Assembly (NCBI GenBank): GCA_963580285.1
Contig: OY757014.1
Coordinates: forward strand, 11,608,725-11,672,724
Source of the DNA: Lucinisca nassula
Lineage: Eukaryota > Mollusca > Bivalvia > Lucinida > Lucinidae
Direction: 5' to 3'
DNA length: 64,000 nucleotides
Both the position numbers and the translations under genes were made by a program. Below the pieces are notes generated by a model. It did not search any database. It was given only the letters and a program-made list of their open reading frames with translations, and was not told the origin of the DNA. Of this stretch, positions 44,481 through 55,189 are shown in pieces (the stretch's first letter is position 1; the number at the start of each line of letters is the position of its first letter).

Positions 44481-44757
44481 CGAAAACACACCTATATAAT
44501 TTTGATCCCCTGGAACCCCACTTTTATATAGTAAAACTGGGGTTTCCGGGGGTATAACTTATTTTTCTTATTTCTGCTCTAAAATATAGATTGTGGGTAC
44601 TCGTTAGAACCGCCTCGATGAGGCGGTTCTAACAAGTGCCCCCAATCTATATTTTGAGCAGAAATAAGAATAAAAATCACAATTTTTCATCATAAAATTT
44701 TCATTTTTTTCGGCGATAAAGTTGGCAATGTATTTGTATAGGCGTGTTTGCGTAATG
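44481..44757. mobile_element. Complete foldback MITE of the GAACCGCCTC family
   Basis: Ends ACGAAAACACACCTATATAA and TGTATAGGCGTGTTTGCGT; internal TTGTGGGTACTCGTTAGAAC / GTTCTAACAAGTGCCCCCAA hairpin around CGCCTCGATGAGGCG. About 275 bp. Lies in the intron between exons e and f, about 140 bp from the exon e donor. Confidence 0.82.
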
Positions 44758-44803
44758 CTACTCCGTATAAGAAGATGGATAGATAGATAAAGTTGTCTCC
44801 CTT

Positions 44804-44834
<31 letters not shown>

Positions 44835-44895
44835 CAGTGAAAACCAGCATGCGGTGTACCCAATCTTGTTAAAAAGAAAAGAGGATTGACACTAC

Positions 44896-44975
44896 CTTGA
44901 TTCTCTAACTCTCCACTGAACATTGGTGAGATTACTCAAAAGATCTGCCAGTATCTCCTTCATGTACTTGTCTAC
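44896..44975 (-). CDS. ECPAS: ECM29 exon e
   Basis: 80 nt, phase 0 in and two bases over at the end. It encodes VDKYMKEILADLLSNLTN and then VQWRVRES, matching VDKYxKEIL...WRVRESSCLALNDLL of the family. The donor GTAGTG is the weakest in the gene. The phase-completing base from exon f gives Ser, as expected. The intron just downstream holds a poly-T/poly-A run (44810-44834) and a 275-bp foldback MITE. Confidence 0.93.
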
Positions 44976-45089
44976 CTGAAATTGTTTAATATGGAATACA
45001 ATTTCAAGATACTTTACTTGTTCAGAGCTTCATTAGCATAATGAACTTATCCCTTTACCACACAATCCCTTCTTTTAGTGATGCTGAGA

Positions 45090-45447
45090 AGGAATGCCTT
45101 TGAAAACATTGTAGGAAAAGGAGAAAATGCTGGTTACCAGCATTTTCTCCTTTTCCTACAATGTTTTCTTCCGGTCCCCGCCCATCTGGGCTTGAAGAAA
45201 TAGATGGGCTGCATGATGCTTCCACGCAGAGCTGAAACCGACCCGCACATGAGTACTGGTAAACCACTTAAGAGGATCTAAGCCTGTCCAGGAACCGTGG
45301 TGCAAGGTTTACACCTTTACAGTGTTGACGGGGACGTTAAACCTCAAATCAAACAAACAAACAAACAAAGGCCTTTGAAAACATTGTAGGAAAAGGAGAA
45401 AATGCTGGTAACCAGCATTTTCTCCTTTTCCTACAATGTTTTCTTCC
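45090..45447. repeat. Duplicated 80-bp palindromes separated by a deleted SINE-A
   Basis: 45093-45172 and 45368-45447 are near-identical palindromes (GCCTTTGAAAACATTGTAGG ... CCTACAATGTTTTCTTCC around CTGGTTACCAG). Between them is a SINE-A copy (45173-45363) missing its middle. Confidence 0.85.
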
Positions 45448-45745
45448 AGCCCCCGCCCATCTGGGCTTGAAGAAATTGATGGGCTGCATGATGCTTCCAC
45501 GCAGAGCTGAAACCAACTGCACACGAGTACTGGTAAACCGCTTAGAGAATCTGAGCCTGCCCAGGCAAAGCAGTGCGAGTCCGACTGTCCATGCTTACAA
45601 ACACTATTGGTTTCATTGGGCGGCAGGGCTTGAGATGTCATTTCATCTCAGTGTTGGGTAAAAGTCCCACGAAATTGGAAGCAATTTCTCCAAAATGACC
45701 TCTACAGTGTTGACATGGACGTTAAACCTAAAATCAAACAAAACA
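45448..45745 (+). mobile_element. SINE-A copy
   Basis: Full-length, starts GCCCCCGCCCATCTGGGC and ends CGTTAAACCTAAAATCAAAC. Shares the CATCTGGGC variant with the deleted copy just left of it, so the palindrome-SINE unit was tandemly duplicated after the SINE inserted. Confidence 0.83.
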
Positions 45746-45887
45746 ATGTTTTCTTCCCTATCAGAGATCTTCAGCTCATTTTAACCTATTTCAAATTTGC
45801 TGTATACAGCTGCTTACAATATGGATCAAATGAAAAGTTGGCATTTAGGAAAGGGTTAAAAGGTCAAAATGTTAAGTATTTAAGTAT

Positions 45888-46187
45888 GTTTTGTTTGATT
45901 TGGTGTTTAACGTCCCAGTCAACACTATGTAGGTCATTTTGGAGATGTTGCTTCCAATTTCCTGGGACATTTACCCGATACAGAGATGAAATGACATCTC
46001 AAGCCCTGTCGCCCAATGAAACCAACAGGGTTTATAAGCATGGACGGTCCGATTCGCACCGCTTTGCCTGGGCAGGCTCAGATCCTCTAAGCGGTTTACC
46101 AGTACTAGTGTGTGGCTGGATTCAGCTCTGCATGGAAGCATCATGCAGCCCGTCTATTTCTTCAAGCCCCAATGGGCGGGGGCCGAT
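45888..46187 (-). mobile_element. SINE-A copy with 12-bp TSD
   Basis: Flanked by ATTTAAGTATGT on both sides (about 45877-45888 and 46188-46199). Full-length, head GGGCGGGGGCC at the right on the plus strand. Confidence 0.87.
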
Positions 46188-46434
46188 TTAAGTATGTACA
46201 ATATCAAATACAGTGGTATTTTTGCTGAAACAAAATGTGAGAAGCTTTTGCATTTGCTAAAACTACTGTTTGTTTTACTGTTTGAATATTGGTAGATTTG
46301 CATATCAAATGATAACGCTTTGGTACTACGACCTAAACTACTTCTAACAATATATTTATTAATAATATTGTTTGTTTTAAACAACTGGCTGCAGGTAAAC
46401 ATATATTATTATCAATTTAAGTCACTTACAATTT

Positions 46435-46812
46435 TGGTTTGTTCTGGTTTAATTTTAACAGCCCATTCAACCAAATTAAGGTCATGTCCAGTCAGTGACT
46501 TAACTTAAACCCAATTTTCTAGGACAGGCAATTTTTATTTTTTAAGTGTTCAACCATTTCAGTACACATTTTCTGCCAGTTTGGAAGTCATCATAATAAT
46601 AATAATCGGCTTTATTTATAGAGGGTGACACATTCAGTAAACTAGTAATAACTTTCCATGTGGCCCTCTTTTTCTGTCTATTCCTGGGTAGATACCAGTA
46701 CTAAGCAATGTGGATAAAGTCTCTTGCTCAAGGAAACAACACTTGGAGCTTGCGGGATTGAACCGGCAACCTCTTGATCTCAAATCTGATGCTTTACCAC
46801 TGCACCACAGTG
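46435..46812 (-). mobile_element. SINE-B fragment and tRNA-headed SINE-D
   Basis: 46435-46560 is a SINE-B piece. 46585-46812 read on the minus strand has a tRNA-like head (GTGGTGCAGTGGTAAAGCAT, box B GGTTCAATCCC), the string CCTTGAGCAAGAGACTTTAT, which resembles a conserved central domain of V-type SINEs, and an (ATT)n tail. Family naming is tentative. Confidence 0.7.
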
Positions 46813-46993
46813 TTATTCACCATATTCGCATTATTTGCTGGCTCCCAGCTTGCACATTGTCAATATTGGAAAACAGGTAACCAGACCCCCCTGACCTTTA
46901 AAGGTCAGGGGGGTCTGGTTACCTGTTTTTCCAACACTGATAACCTTCAAACTAGGAACCAGCAGATAATGCAAATAAGGTGAATGAATAAAT
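46813..46993. mobile_element. Foldback element, full-length palindrome, copy 2
   Basis: Inverted relative to 15325-15512 with arms GCATTATTTGCTGGCTCCC / AGGAACCAGCAGATAATGC and centre CCCTGACCTTTAAAGGTCAG. Ends about 22 bp from the exon d donor. Confidence 0.87.
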
Positions 46994-47015
46994 AAACCTA
47001 AATACATGTACTTAC

Positions 47016-47186
47016 AGTATTTTTATTGTCCTGTACTAATGCATTCCAAATACTACTCATAGCCTGCTGTATCTTGGGATTGGGGTCAAACTGGTATCTA
47101 TACAATCTGGGGACTATCTGGGGTAAGTAAGGGGCCAGCTGTTCCCCAGCCTGGGCTGCTATGGTGCTGAACCCAAATGCTGCTCC
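47016..47186 (-). CDS. ECPAS: ECM29 exon d
   Basis: 171 nt, exactly 57 codons, phase 0 at both ends, donor GTAAGT. It reads [21 protein letters not shown] followed by a block ending [11 protein letters not shown]. The motif [20 protein letters not shown] is almost invariant in metazoan ECM29 as I remember it. The exon boundary RK|GAAFGF agrees with exon c. A 180-bp perfect-looking foldback element starts about 22 bp past the donor. Confidence 0.97.
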
Positions 47187-47324
47187 CTACAAGTGAAATA
47201 AAATACATGTAGTTAATCATACACAGTAATCATTTTTAAGGCATTATTCCAATTATCACTTCTTTTTCCCAGGATTTTGATGTTGCTTTTCCAATATTTT
47301 TTAGAAAACATATTGCAATGTGTG

Positions 47325-47618
47325 TTGCTGTTGTATTGAGGATTTAAAAACTTGTCAACACTTTTTAGGTAATTTTGGATACGTTGCTTCCCGTTGCTTC
47401 CAATTATGTGGGACTTATACCCAACATTGAGATGAAATAATATCCCAAGCCCTAACGCCTAAAGAAACACCTAAGGTTTATATGCAGGGATGGTCTGACC
47501 AGCACCACTTTGCCTGGGCAGGCACAGATCTTCTAAGCAGTTCACCAGTATTCATATTTGGTCGGTTTCACCTCTGCGCGGAAGCACCATGCAGCCCAAT
47601 CTATTTCTACAAGCCCAT
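47325..47618 (-). mobile_element. SINE-A copy, old and diverged
   Basis: Recognisable segments TGAGATGAAATAATATCCCAAGCC and CTGCGCGGAAGCACCATGCAGC; many substitutions and no clear target duplication. Begins about 140 bp upstream of the exon d acceptor. Confidence 0.7.
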
Positions 47619-47770
47619 TATGTGAAATGCTATATATTTTATATCTGCATACCTTGTACAAAATATTTTTTACCCCAACAAACTACACCTTAACATATAG
47701 TGAGGCTCTACCTGACACATCTGTTTAAACCTTGTCCTACTGAATAAACTAGAACTGTCAGTGAAACTGA

Positions 47771-48496
47771 CTAGGGCCCCGGCAGTGCCATCAGAGGAGT
47801 TGGATTTTTTTTCAAAGGGCTATTACTCTTAGAGTATTGTAGCTAGAGTTACGTCGGTTGCCATGTAATTGTGTAATGATATTGTGACCATATATCTTAA
47901 GTTTGAAGTTGATGCATTTGACTGTTTGTAAGTTATGAATTAAAAACAAAAGGGTATTACTATATGGCAACTGTCAATAACTTCAGCTTCAGTTTGTAAA
48001 CATGAAAAATGTTGATGGATAGACGGGCAGATGGACAGACAGACGGACGGATGGACAGACAGGGCATTACTATACGGCACACTGTCACATTATGGTTAAT
48101 ATTTCTGCTAAGTAATATTTAAATCCATCCAGGTATAAGAAAGTTATAGATTGGACACAATAAAAAAGACGCTTTTTTGACCTTTTATCTCTAAGTATGA
48201 CCTTGACCTTTGAGGTACGGCTGTGGGTCTTGCGTGTGACACTTCGTCACATTATGGTTAACATTTCTGCCAAGTAATATTTAAATCCATCCAGGAATAA
48301 TAACAAAGTTATTAATTGGACACAGGAAAGACCCTTTTTTGAGCTTTAACCTCTAAGTATGACCTTGACCTTTGAGGTACGGACCTGAGTCTTGCGCGCA
48401 ACACTCCATCATGATATGGTTAACATTTCTGCCAAGTAATATTTGAATCCATCCAGGAATAAGAAAGTTATGGAGGATAAAAAAAATTGTGGACGG

Positions 48497-48531
<35 letters not shown>

Positions 48532-48701
48532 GATGGACAGAGTGATTACTATAGGGCACCCACACTTTCAGTGGAATAAGAAAGTTATGGAGGATAAAAA
48601 AATTTGTGGACGGACAGACGGACAGATGGACAGACAGACAGACAGACGGACGGACAGAGTGATTACTATAGGGCACCCACACTTTCAGTGTGGGGCCCTA
48701 G
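47771..48701. mobile_element. Tandem-repeat element with CTAGGGCCCC inverted ends
   Basis: CTAGGGCCCC at 47771-47780 and GGGGCCCTAG at 48692-48701 are exact inverted repeats. Inside: ~165-bp units (TATGACCTTGACCTTTGAGG at 48185 and 48358), three GGACAGACAGACGGACGG runs (48010-48060, 48490-48540, 48610-48655) and the tail ATAGGGCACCCACACTTTCAG twice. The last 118 bp are duplicated. Non-coding. Confidence 0.83.
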
Positions 48702-48924
48702 CCATTTCTGATTATCAACCAATGAAAATTCTTGATATAATGTATTCATTTAAATTTACAACTTGAATGACAGTTTAGATCCTGATCAGATTGCTTCTGA
48801 AGCCAGCTGATCTACCATCTGATCTAGATCTACACTTCTTGCAAAGGTCTGGGTCATTTTGTTCAGCAGGACAAAGCTTAAACCACAGGGGCTCTGTGGA
48901 AACTGTCTCATGCTCAGCATGTTT

Positions 48925-49400
48925 TAGCTTGGTTTAGAGTTTAACAGCCCAGTTAACGCTATTTAGATCCTGTCAACCCCATCAGTATACTTAAACATAC
49001 TTTTCCTGGGCAAGATTATACATAAGTAGTTAATCAGTTTTGTTTGTTTGATTTGAGATTTAACGTCCTCGTCAACATTATTTAGGTCATTTTGAAGACG
49101 TTGCTTCCAATTTTGTGGGACTTTTACCAGACATTGAGATGAAATGACATCTCAATCCATGCCGCCCAATGAAACCAATAGGATTTATAAGCATGGACGG
49201 GCCGACTCGCAGCAATTTTCCTGGGCAGGCTTAGACGTTCTAAGTGGATTACCAGTACTCGTGTGCTGTCAGTATCAGCTCTGCGTGAAAGCATTGTGCA
49301 GTCCAATCTATTTCTCCAAGCCCTGATCGGTGGGGGCGGAGCAGTTAATCAGTACAGTGTACATTACTTAACCCGAAACTGTAGTAGCATATATTATTAC
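48925..49400 (-). mobile_element. SINE-B split by a SINE-A copy
   Basis: SINE-B sequence 48925-49038 resumes at 49343. The SINE-A between them (49039-49342) is bordered by exact AGTTAATCAGT repeats (49028-49038 and 49343-49353), so the order of insertion is clear. Confidence 0.85.
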
Positions 49401-49584
49401 ATAAAAAGTTAGGGTGGATGGGTGGACAATTGGAATGGGGATGTGGATGTCTGTTCATATTTACGTATGCAGTCTTTGCGCATGATGGCTCCAGATATGG
49501 AGGTGAAAGGAGAATCATTTTGGTACAAGTTTCTTATTGCTCTATTTAACCATATGAGCCAGTGCATGAAAAGCTACAATAAGA

Positions 49585-49860
49585 CATGTTTGATTTGAAT
49601 TTAGGTTTAACGTCCCCATCAACACTGTACAGGTTATTTTGGAGACGTTGCTTCCAATTTTATGGGACTTTTACCCGATATTGAGATGAAATGACATCTC
49701 AAGCCCTGTCGCCCAATGAAACCAATAGGGTTTATAAGCATGGACTCACAGTGCTTTGCCTGGGCAGGCTTAGATCCTATAAGTGGTTATCAGTATGCGT
49801 TTACGGTCGGTTTCAGCTCTGCGTGGAAGCATCCTGCAGCCCATCTATTTCTTCCACGCA
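49585..49860 (-). mobile_element. SINE-A copy, head truncated
   Basis: Tail TTTGATTTGAATTTAGGTTTA; the head ends at CATCTATTTCTTCCACGC without the usual CCCCGATGGGCGGGGG. It runs directly into the following palindromic MITE and seems to be inserted in it. Confidence 0.75.
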
Positions 49861-49861
49861 G

Positions 49862-50122
49862 AGCTGAAACAATACATATGAGCCAGCCCATGACAAAACC
49901 TACAATAAGACATGTGCGCCCAACAAAGACTCAGATCAGCCTGCGCATCCGCATAGTCTGATCAGAGTCTTCGTTGTGCTCTCTAAGGATAGCTAAGGGC
50001 CCAATGCTACTTCATTCAGCCAGTGAAATCTCTGGTTAGAATATATGGATGCGCAGGCTGATCTGAGTCTTCGATGGGCGCCATGTCTTATTGTAGGTTT
50101 TTGTCGTGCCCTTTCTCATATG
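49862..50122. mobile_element. Palindromic MITE (CTACAATAAGACATG family)
   Basis: CATATGAGCCAGCCCATGACAAAACCTAC at the left and GTAGGTTTTTGTCGTGCCC at the right are inverted ends; inner arms CAGATCAGCCTGCGCATCC / GGATGCGCAGGCTGATCTG. Same family as 13420-13682. Confidence 0.78.
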
Positions 50123-50129
50123 TTGTCAG

Positions 50130-50598
50130 TACTTGTTAGAATTGCCTCAACAATATGTCTTGGAAGAAAATTATCCATCAAATATCCTTGATACCAGTAC
50201 TAATCCTTATCAGGAGCTATAAACTTCAATTCTGAGGATTTCTGTTTAGTTCCAATAAAAAAAAAAATGCCATTCTCTAACAACACAATGCACCTTGGCC
50301 CTAAGTTTAAAAAAAATTTTATGCTGAAATCAATTCTGCATAAGAAATGTTCTGCTCATAAATTTTTACAGCCATCACAAATATGTGACTTCATTGAATG
50401 TTAGGTTGAACAATCAAGACATTCCCACTCATAAATATTGACTTTTAATATTTGTGAGCACAACAAATATTATTTTCTACTAAGTGAGAAGAATAAATGC
50501 CTTTTTCAATATTTATAAGCAATGAAAATCTCATGCTCAAAGGAGCCAAGCATGAAAAAAGTTTTATAGCCTCAAAGCCAGGACATAACTTTTACATA
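50130..50598. other. Unassigned AT-rich intron sequence
   Basis: No termini, arrays or exon-like frames recognised apart from short inverted strings such as AAATATTGACTTTTAATATTT (50432). Confidence 0.4.
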
Positions 50599-50790
50599 TT
50601 AACTCGTATCATGCTTTTCACATCAACCCCTATCTTTGGAAACAGTGTAGAAGAAGCCATCTGATCAGGATCTACACTGTTTGACATTAAGTTTATGGTT
50701 TCGTAAGAATAAATTACATCAAGTAATCTGATTGGTTCAAAGTCAGAAATGGGTATGGCTAATCTGAATATTCAGCAAGAGAAGGGTTAA
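50599..50790 (+). mobile_element. TTAA-flanked MITE beside exon c donor
   Basis: TTAACTCGTATCATGCTTTTC at the left and AGAGAAGGGTTAA at the right; one hairpin arm has lost about 20 bp compared with the 13684 copy. Its right end is 14 bp from the exon c/intron boundary. Confidence 0.78.
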
Positions 50791-50804
50791 GCTGTTCTGA
50801 TTAC

Positions 50805-50922
50805 CTTTCTAGAATTCCACATGGCATTATGGCTGGCCAGATGCATAAATTTGTAGATAAGGTCTGGTTGATTAAGGTCACTGGCTATAGAACACAGCTC
50901 TTTGTAGGTGGATAGGCTACCA
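50805..50922 (-). CDS. ECPAS: ECM29 exon c
   Basis: 118 nt; one base completes Gly, then 39 codons end in phase 0 at AAG|GTAATC. The peptide [16 protein letters not shown]...HNAMWNSRK matches the [24 protein letters not shown]...HHAMWNSRK block. I chose the acceptor at the TTGACTAG site because it follows a pyrimidine tract and gives ...[12 protein letters not shown], collinear with the family. An upstream CAG would add extra residues (YKVLFLLTS) not expected there. A TTAA-flanked MITE ends only about 15 bp beyond the donor. Confidence 0.95.
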
Positions 50923-50999
50923 CTAGTCAAGAGAAACAACACTTTGTAACTGGCAGAAATATCACGATCCAATTGGTCAATGTATCATTTATAGCCTAA

Positions 51000-51640
51000 C
51001 AAGCTCACCAGTGATCAAATGTTATGTAACTGTTCTAGTAAAGTAAAGTGACATTTTTTTCTGAAAAAAAAAAAATGTGACTAGCATTTGCTGATAGTGA
51101 TATTTTCGCTGGAAAAATGTGTGTAGCTTTTGCATTTGCAAAAGCTACTCGCATTTTTGCAGCAAAAATATGAGTATTTTTGACATAGGGATCTGTAAAG
51201 GTCTACAGGGTTCAAAGGGTAAAAGAGTGAACACCATCACATGGCATCCATTAAATGTTAGGTTGACCAATCAAGACATTTCTTTATGTCAGGAGTTGCT
51301 TTATGAAAACATCACAAATATCAACTTTCATCAGCGTGTGTGAAGACAGAAGGTTTGAAATTATTCATGCTAGGAAAATCAGTGGCAAGTATGACAATTA
51401 ATCCATCACTGCTGATCAATCTTGACCAGATGGCAATCATTTTTTTTTTCATTGTTTTTCAGCAAAAAATAAGGCTTGACATTTCATGTGAATTGTCTGC
51501 TAGGCAGACAATTCACATGCTATGTCAAGCCTTATTTTCAATGAAAAATAATGAAAAAAATAATTGTCTGTTAAACTTCTTAGTGTTTGAATCGATAAGT
51601 ACTTGGACAGCTCAACCTGTCATTTTTTATTGTGGTGGGG
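51000..51640. mobile_element. Two foldback elements
   Basis: 51095-51175: GTGTAGCTTTTGCATTTGCAAAAGCTAC with flanking GCTGGAAAAATG / GCAGCAAAAATATG, the hairpin core of the 56848-57122 family. 51455-51560: a palindrome TTTTTCATTGTTTTTCAGC...GACATTTCATGTGAATTGTC around TGCTAGGCAGACA. Confidence 0.75.
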
Positions 51641-51659
51641 ATTAAAGACACACCAATCC

Positions 51660-52530
51660 TTGTGAGTTATTTTGTGTCGTCTTCCAGAAAAGAGACAGAA
51701 GAGACAGTAAAGGATAAACAAGAATTCTGCAAAAGGCTATGTCGTGCCTGTGGATGCGCAAAGTCACTGAACCATGAAATGTAGGTCAAGGTCAAACAAT
51801 GGATACTTTCATAAAAGCTAACATCCATAGATGCAAGCTTGTACCAAGTATCATTAATGAAGCTCTTACAGTTCTTCAGAAATGAACTTAAACATTAGAG
51901 TAAAAGCTAGGATTGACACAATAGTTCTCAAAGTCTGTGAACAATGCAATGTAGGTCAAGGTCAAATATGGATGCTTGCATTATAATTGTCATTCCCAGA
52001 TGCAAGTTTGTATCAATTATCATTATGAAACACATCGTTCTTGAGAAATGAACCTGACCATCTGGGTGAATGCTAAGTTTGATGCAAAAGTTCACCAAGT
52101 CAGTGAACCATGAAATGTAAGTCATGGTCAAATATGGATGCTTGCATTAAACTTGCCATCTCCAGATACAAGTTTGTACCAAGCAACATGAATCAAGCTG
52201 TAATAGTTCTTGAGAAATAAACTTGACCATTTGGGTGACTGCTAGGGCGGTTGCAAATGTTCAGGAAGTCTGTGAACAATGAAATGTAGGTCAATGCCAA
52301 ATATGGATGCTTGCATTAAAGTTGTCATCACTAGATACACGTTTGTACCAAGTTTTGTTAATGAAGCTCTAATAGTTTTGAGAAATAAACTTGACCATTT
52401 GGATGAACGCTAGGGCGGTCACAAATGTTGACGATTCAACAAACAGATGAACGGATGAAAAATTGGACTCCTTTATTGCGCCATGCTAATAGTAGGCACA
52501 ACAGAAAGAGAGAGGTGGCAGAAAGAAAAT
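51660..52530. repeat. Tandem array, ~160-bp unit, four to five copies
   Basis: Units with GAACCATGAAATGTAGGTCAAGGTCAAA and GATGCAAGTTTGTACCAAGT at about 51770, 51940, 52105 and 52275. Each has an AGGTCAAGGTCA-like site. Last part ends with ACAAACAGATGAACGGATGA (52437). Confidence 0.78.
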
Positions 52531-52580
52531 TAAAGTGAAGAAACAAAAGAACTAGAATTTGTTTTTCTTCAAAAACACAG

Positions 52581-54400
52581 ATGTCTCCCCCGTTTTTAAC
52601 CTCTAAGTATGACCTTGACATTGGAGGTATTGACCTGGGTCTTGTGTGCAACACATCATCTAATGAAGATGAACATTTCTGCAAAGTAACTTTAAAAATG
52701 TTCATAGAGAAATAAAAAAGTTATTGGCCGTACACAAAAAAGCCCTTTTTTACCTTTGACCTCTAAGTATGGCCTTGACCTTTGAGGTACAACACATCGT
52801 CTCATGATGGTTAACATTTCTGCCATGTAATTTCATAATCCATCAAAGAATAAGGAAGTTACTGACTGTCCCTTTTTTATCTTTGACTTCTAGGTATGAC
52901 CTTGGCATTGGAGGTATGGACCTTGGTCTTGCACATGACTCATGGTCTAATGACGGTGAACATTTCTGCATGGTTACTTTATAAAGTCCATCCAGAAATA
53001 AAAAAAGTTACTGACTGGACACAAAAAAAAACAATAACTTTTTTTACCTCTGACCTCTTAGTATGACCTTGATCTTGCAGGTACCAACCTGGGTCTAGTG
53101 TGTACCACAACATCTCAGGATGGTTACCATTTCTGCCATGTAATTTCACAATCTATCCAGGAATAAGAAAGTTATTGACTGAACACTAAAAAAGGCCCCT
53201 TTTTCTCCTTTGACCTCTTAGTACGAGCTTGACATTTGAGGTACCAACTTGGGTTATGCATGCAACACATCGTCTCATGGTGGTTAACATTTCAACCAAG
53301 TAATTTCAAAATCCATCTAAAAATAAGAAAGTTATTGACAGAACACAAAAAAGGCCCCTTTTTTACCTTTAACCTTTATGTATGACCTTGACCTTTCAGG
53401 TACCAAACTGGGTCATGCGTGCAACAAATCATCTCATGGTGGTTAAAATTTCTGCCATGCAATTTCAAAATCCATCTAAAAATAAGAAAGTTATTGACCA
53501 AACACGAAAAAGGCCCCTTTTTGACCTTTGACCTCTATGTATGACCTTGACATTTGAGGTACCAAACTGAATCATGCATGCAACACATTGTCTCATGATA
53601 GTTAATATTTTTGCCAAGTAACTTCAAATTCTATCTTAAAATAAGCAAGTTATTGACAAAACCCGAAAAAAAGGCCCCTTTTTTACCTTTTACCTCTAAG
53701 TATGACCTTGACCTTTGAGGTACCAACCTGGGTCAGGCACGCAACACATTGTCTTATATTGGTTAACATTTCTGCCAAGTGCTTTCAAAATTCATCTCAA
53801 AATAAGAAAGTTATTGACCAAACACAAAAAAAGACCCCTTTTTGACCTTTGACCTCTAAGTATGACCTTGACCTTTGAGATACCGACCCGGTTCACGCAC
53901 AACACAAATTGTCTCATGGTTGTTAATATTTCTGCCAAGTAATTTTAAAATCCATCTCAAAATAAGAAAGTTATTGACCAAACACGAAAAAAGGCCCCTT
54001 TTTGACCTTTGACCTCTAAGTATGACCTTGACCTTTAAGGTACCAACCTGCCTCATGCGCACCGCACATCATCTCATGATTGTTAATATTTCTGCCAAGT
54101 AATTTTAAAATCCATCAGAAAATAAGAAAGTAATTGACCGGACAAGATTTGCCCATACAGATATACGTACCAACAAACTTCCAACGGAGATAATTCAAAA
54201 AGTATAAATGCGAGAGTTATAGTTCTTGCGCACTGCACGTCGTCTAATGCTGAATAATATTTATATTAAGTTTCGTGACGATAGCTCGAACGGTTTTCAA
54301 GTTATAGAGCAGACACAAATGTGTGACAGACAGACAGACAGACAGACACCCGGGGAAAAACAATATGTCTCTCCGAAAAAAAAAATTTCAGGGGAGACAT
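52581..54400. mobile_element. Tandem-repeat element with ATGTCTCCCC inverted ends
   Basis: ATGTCTCCCC at 52581-52590 and GGGGAGACAT at 54391-54400 are exact inverted repeats. Between them are ten units of about 160 bp, each with AGTATGACCTTGACCTTTGAGG or a close variant (52606, 52769, 52894, 53059, 53220, 53379, 53537, 53698, 53858, 54018). The 3' part has GACAGACAGACAGACAGAC (54327-54349) and a hairpin TATGTCTCTCCG..TTTCAGGGGAGACATA. Confidence 0.87.
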
Positions 54401-54539
54401 AATAAAACATTTCGCCTCTACCCACAACTGCTGCAAGGACAGCAGACCTTGCCCAAACAGTGAGCCAATAGCAGCTGAGCACCCTAATAACATAAGATAC
54501 TTGACATGACATCTATGCCTAACCCAGTGATCCCATATT

Positions 54540-54895
54540 AAAAACTGAATATGCTGTTATGTATACAAATACCAAGTCTGAAAAGTTGTCTCCCTTTTTA
54601 AACTGGCAGAAAATATGAAAGGTGTCTCCATTCTTTTAAGGGGAATGGGAATACTTAGTGATTTTTCAACCATTTTTCAAAGGGAGACAACTTTCTGAAC
54701 TTTCTGTTCGCTTTTCTATAAGCCTTGTCCCGCTGAAAAAGGGGTCTATTCTTTAAGGAAAGAATTTGCTCTTCAGGAGCAAATTCTTTCCTTTAAGAGT
54801 TAAACCCTATGGCCATCGGAGACAAAAAAACTTTTGCAGGAGTTGCCTCCCCTGAAGGTGTTCCCATTCCCCTACATAACATGGGACAATCCATT
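54540..54895. mobile_element. Palindromic MITE (AAGGAAAGAATTTGCTC) copy
   Basis: Central foldback AAGGAAAGAATTTGCTCTTC / GGAGCAAATTCTTTCCTT at 54757-54800; flanks GTTGTCTCCCTTTTTAAACT and GTTGCCTCCCCTGAAGGTG. It ends about 50 bp from the exon b donor. Confidence 0.8.
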
Positions 54896-54946
54896 TCAGA
54901 TGTGCAACAGTGTAAAGGTTAAAAACACAAGGACAAGAATCCATAC

Positions 54947-55130
54947 CCTTCTGGAGTCTTCCCAATGGATCCCTCCTCAAACACTTGAGTATCTGCTGTA
55001 ACTTCCTGTGTTTTCCTCTTTCCCGTCATTAGAGTACCCACCAACTCTGACACCAACAAATCTTTCTGTTCACTGGAACATACCTCGTACACCAGAGACA
55101 GGCCTTTTGATGCTATGTCCTGAGTTAGTT
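54947..55130 (-). CDS. ECPAS: ECM29 exon b
   Basis: 184 nt: two bases completing Glu, then 60 codons, then two bases of a Gly codon. It reads ELTQDIASKGLSLVYEV near the start, then LVSELVGTLMTGKRK, and ends GSIGKTPEG. These match the DVASKGLGLVYEL, LMTGKR and GKTPDG blocks of ECM29. The acceptor is TTTTCAG. The donor GTATGG is a moderate site. The middle (residues about 25-50) is the variable linker TQEVTADTQVFEEG. Confidence 0.96.
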
Positions 55131-55189
55131 CTGAAAATATGTAATCCCATAGCTTCAGATAAGAAAGAGTAATAGAGGATCTTACATAA

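Noticed and set aside
50923..50972. Longer version of exon c starting about 37 bp upstream
   Set aside because: Would add residues absent from the family; the CTAG acceptor after the pyrimidine tract gives exact collinearity and phase with exon b.
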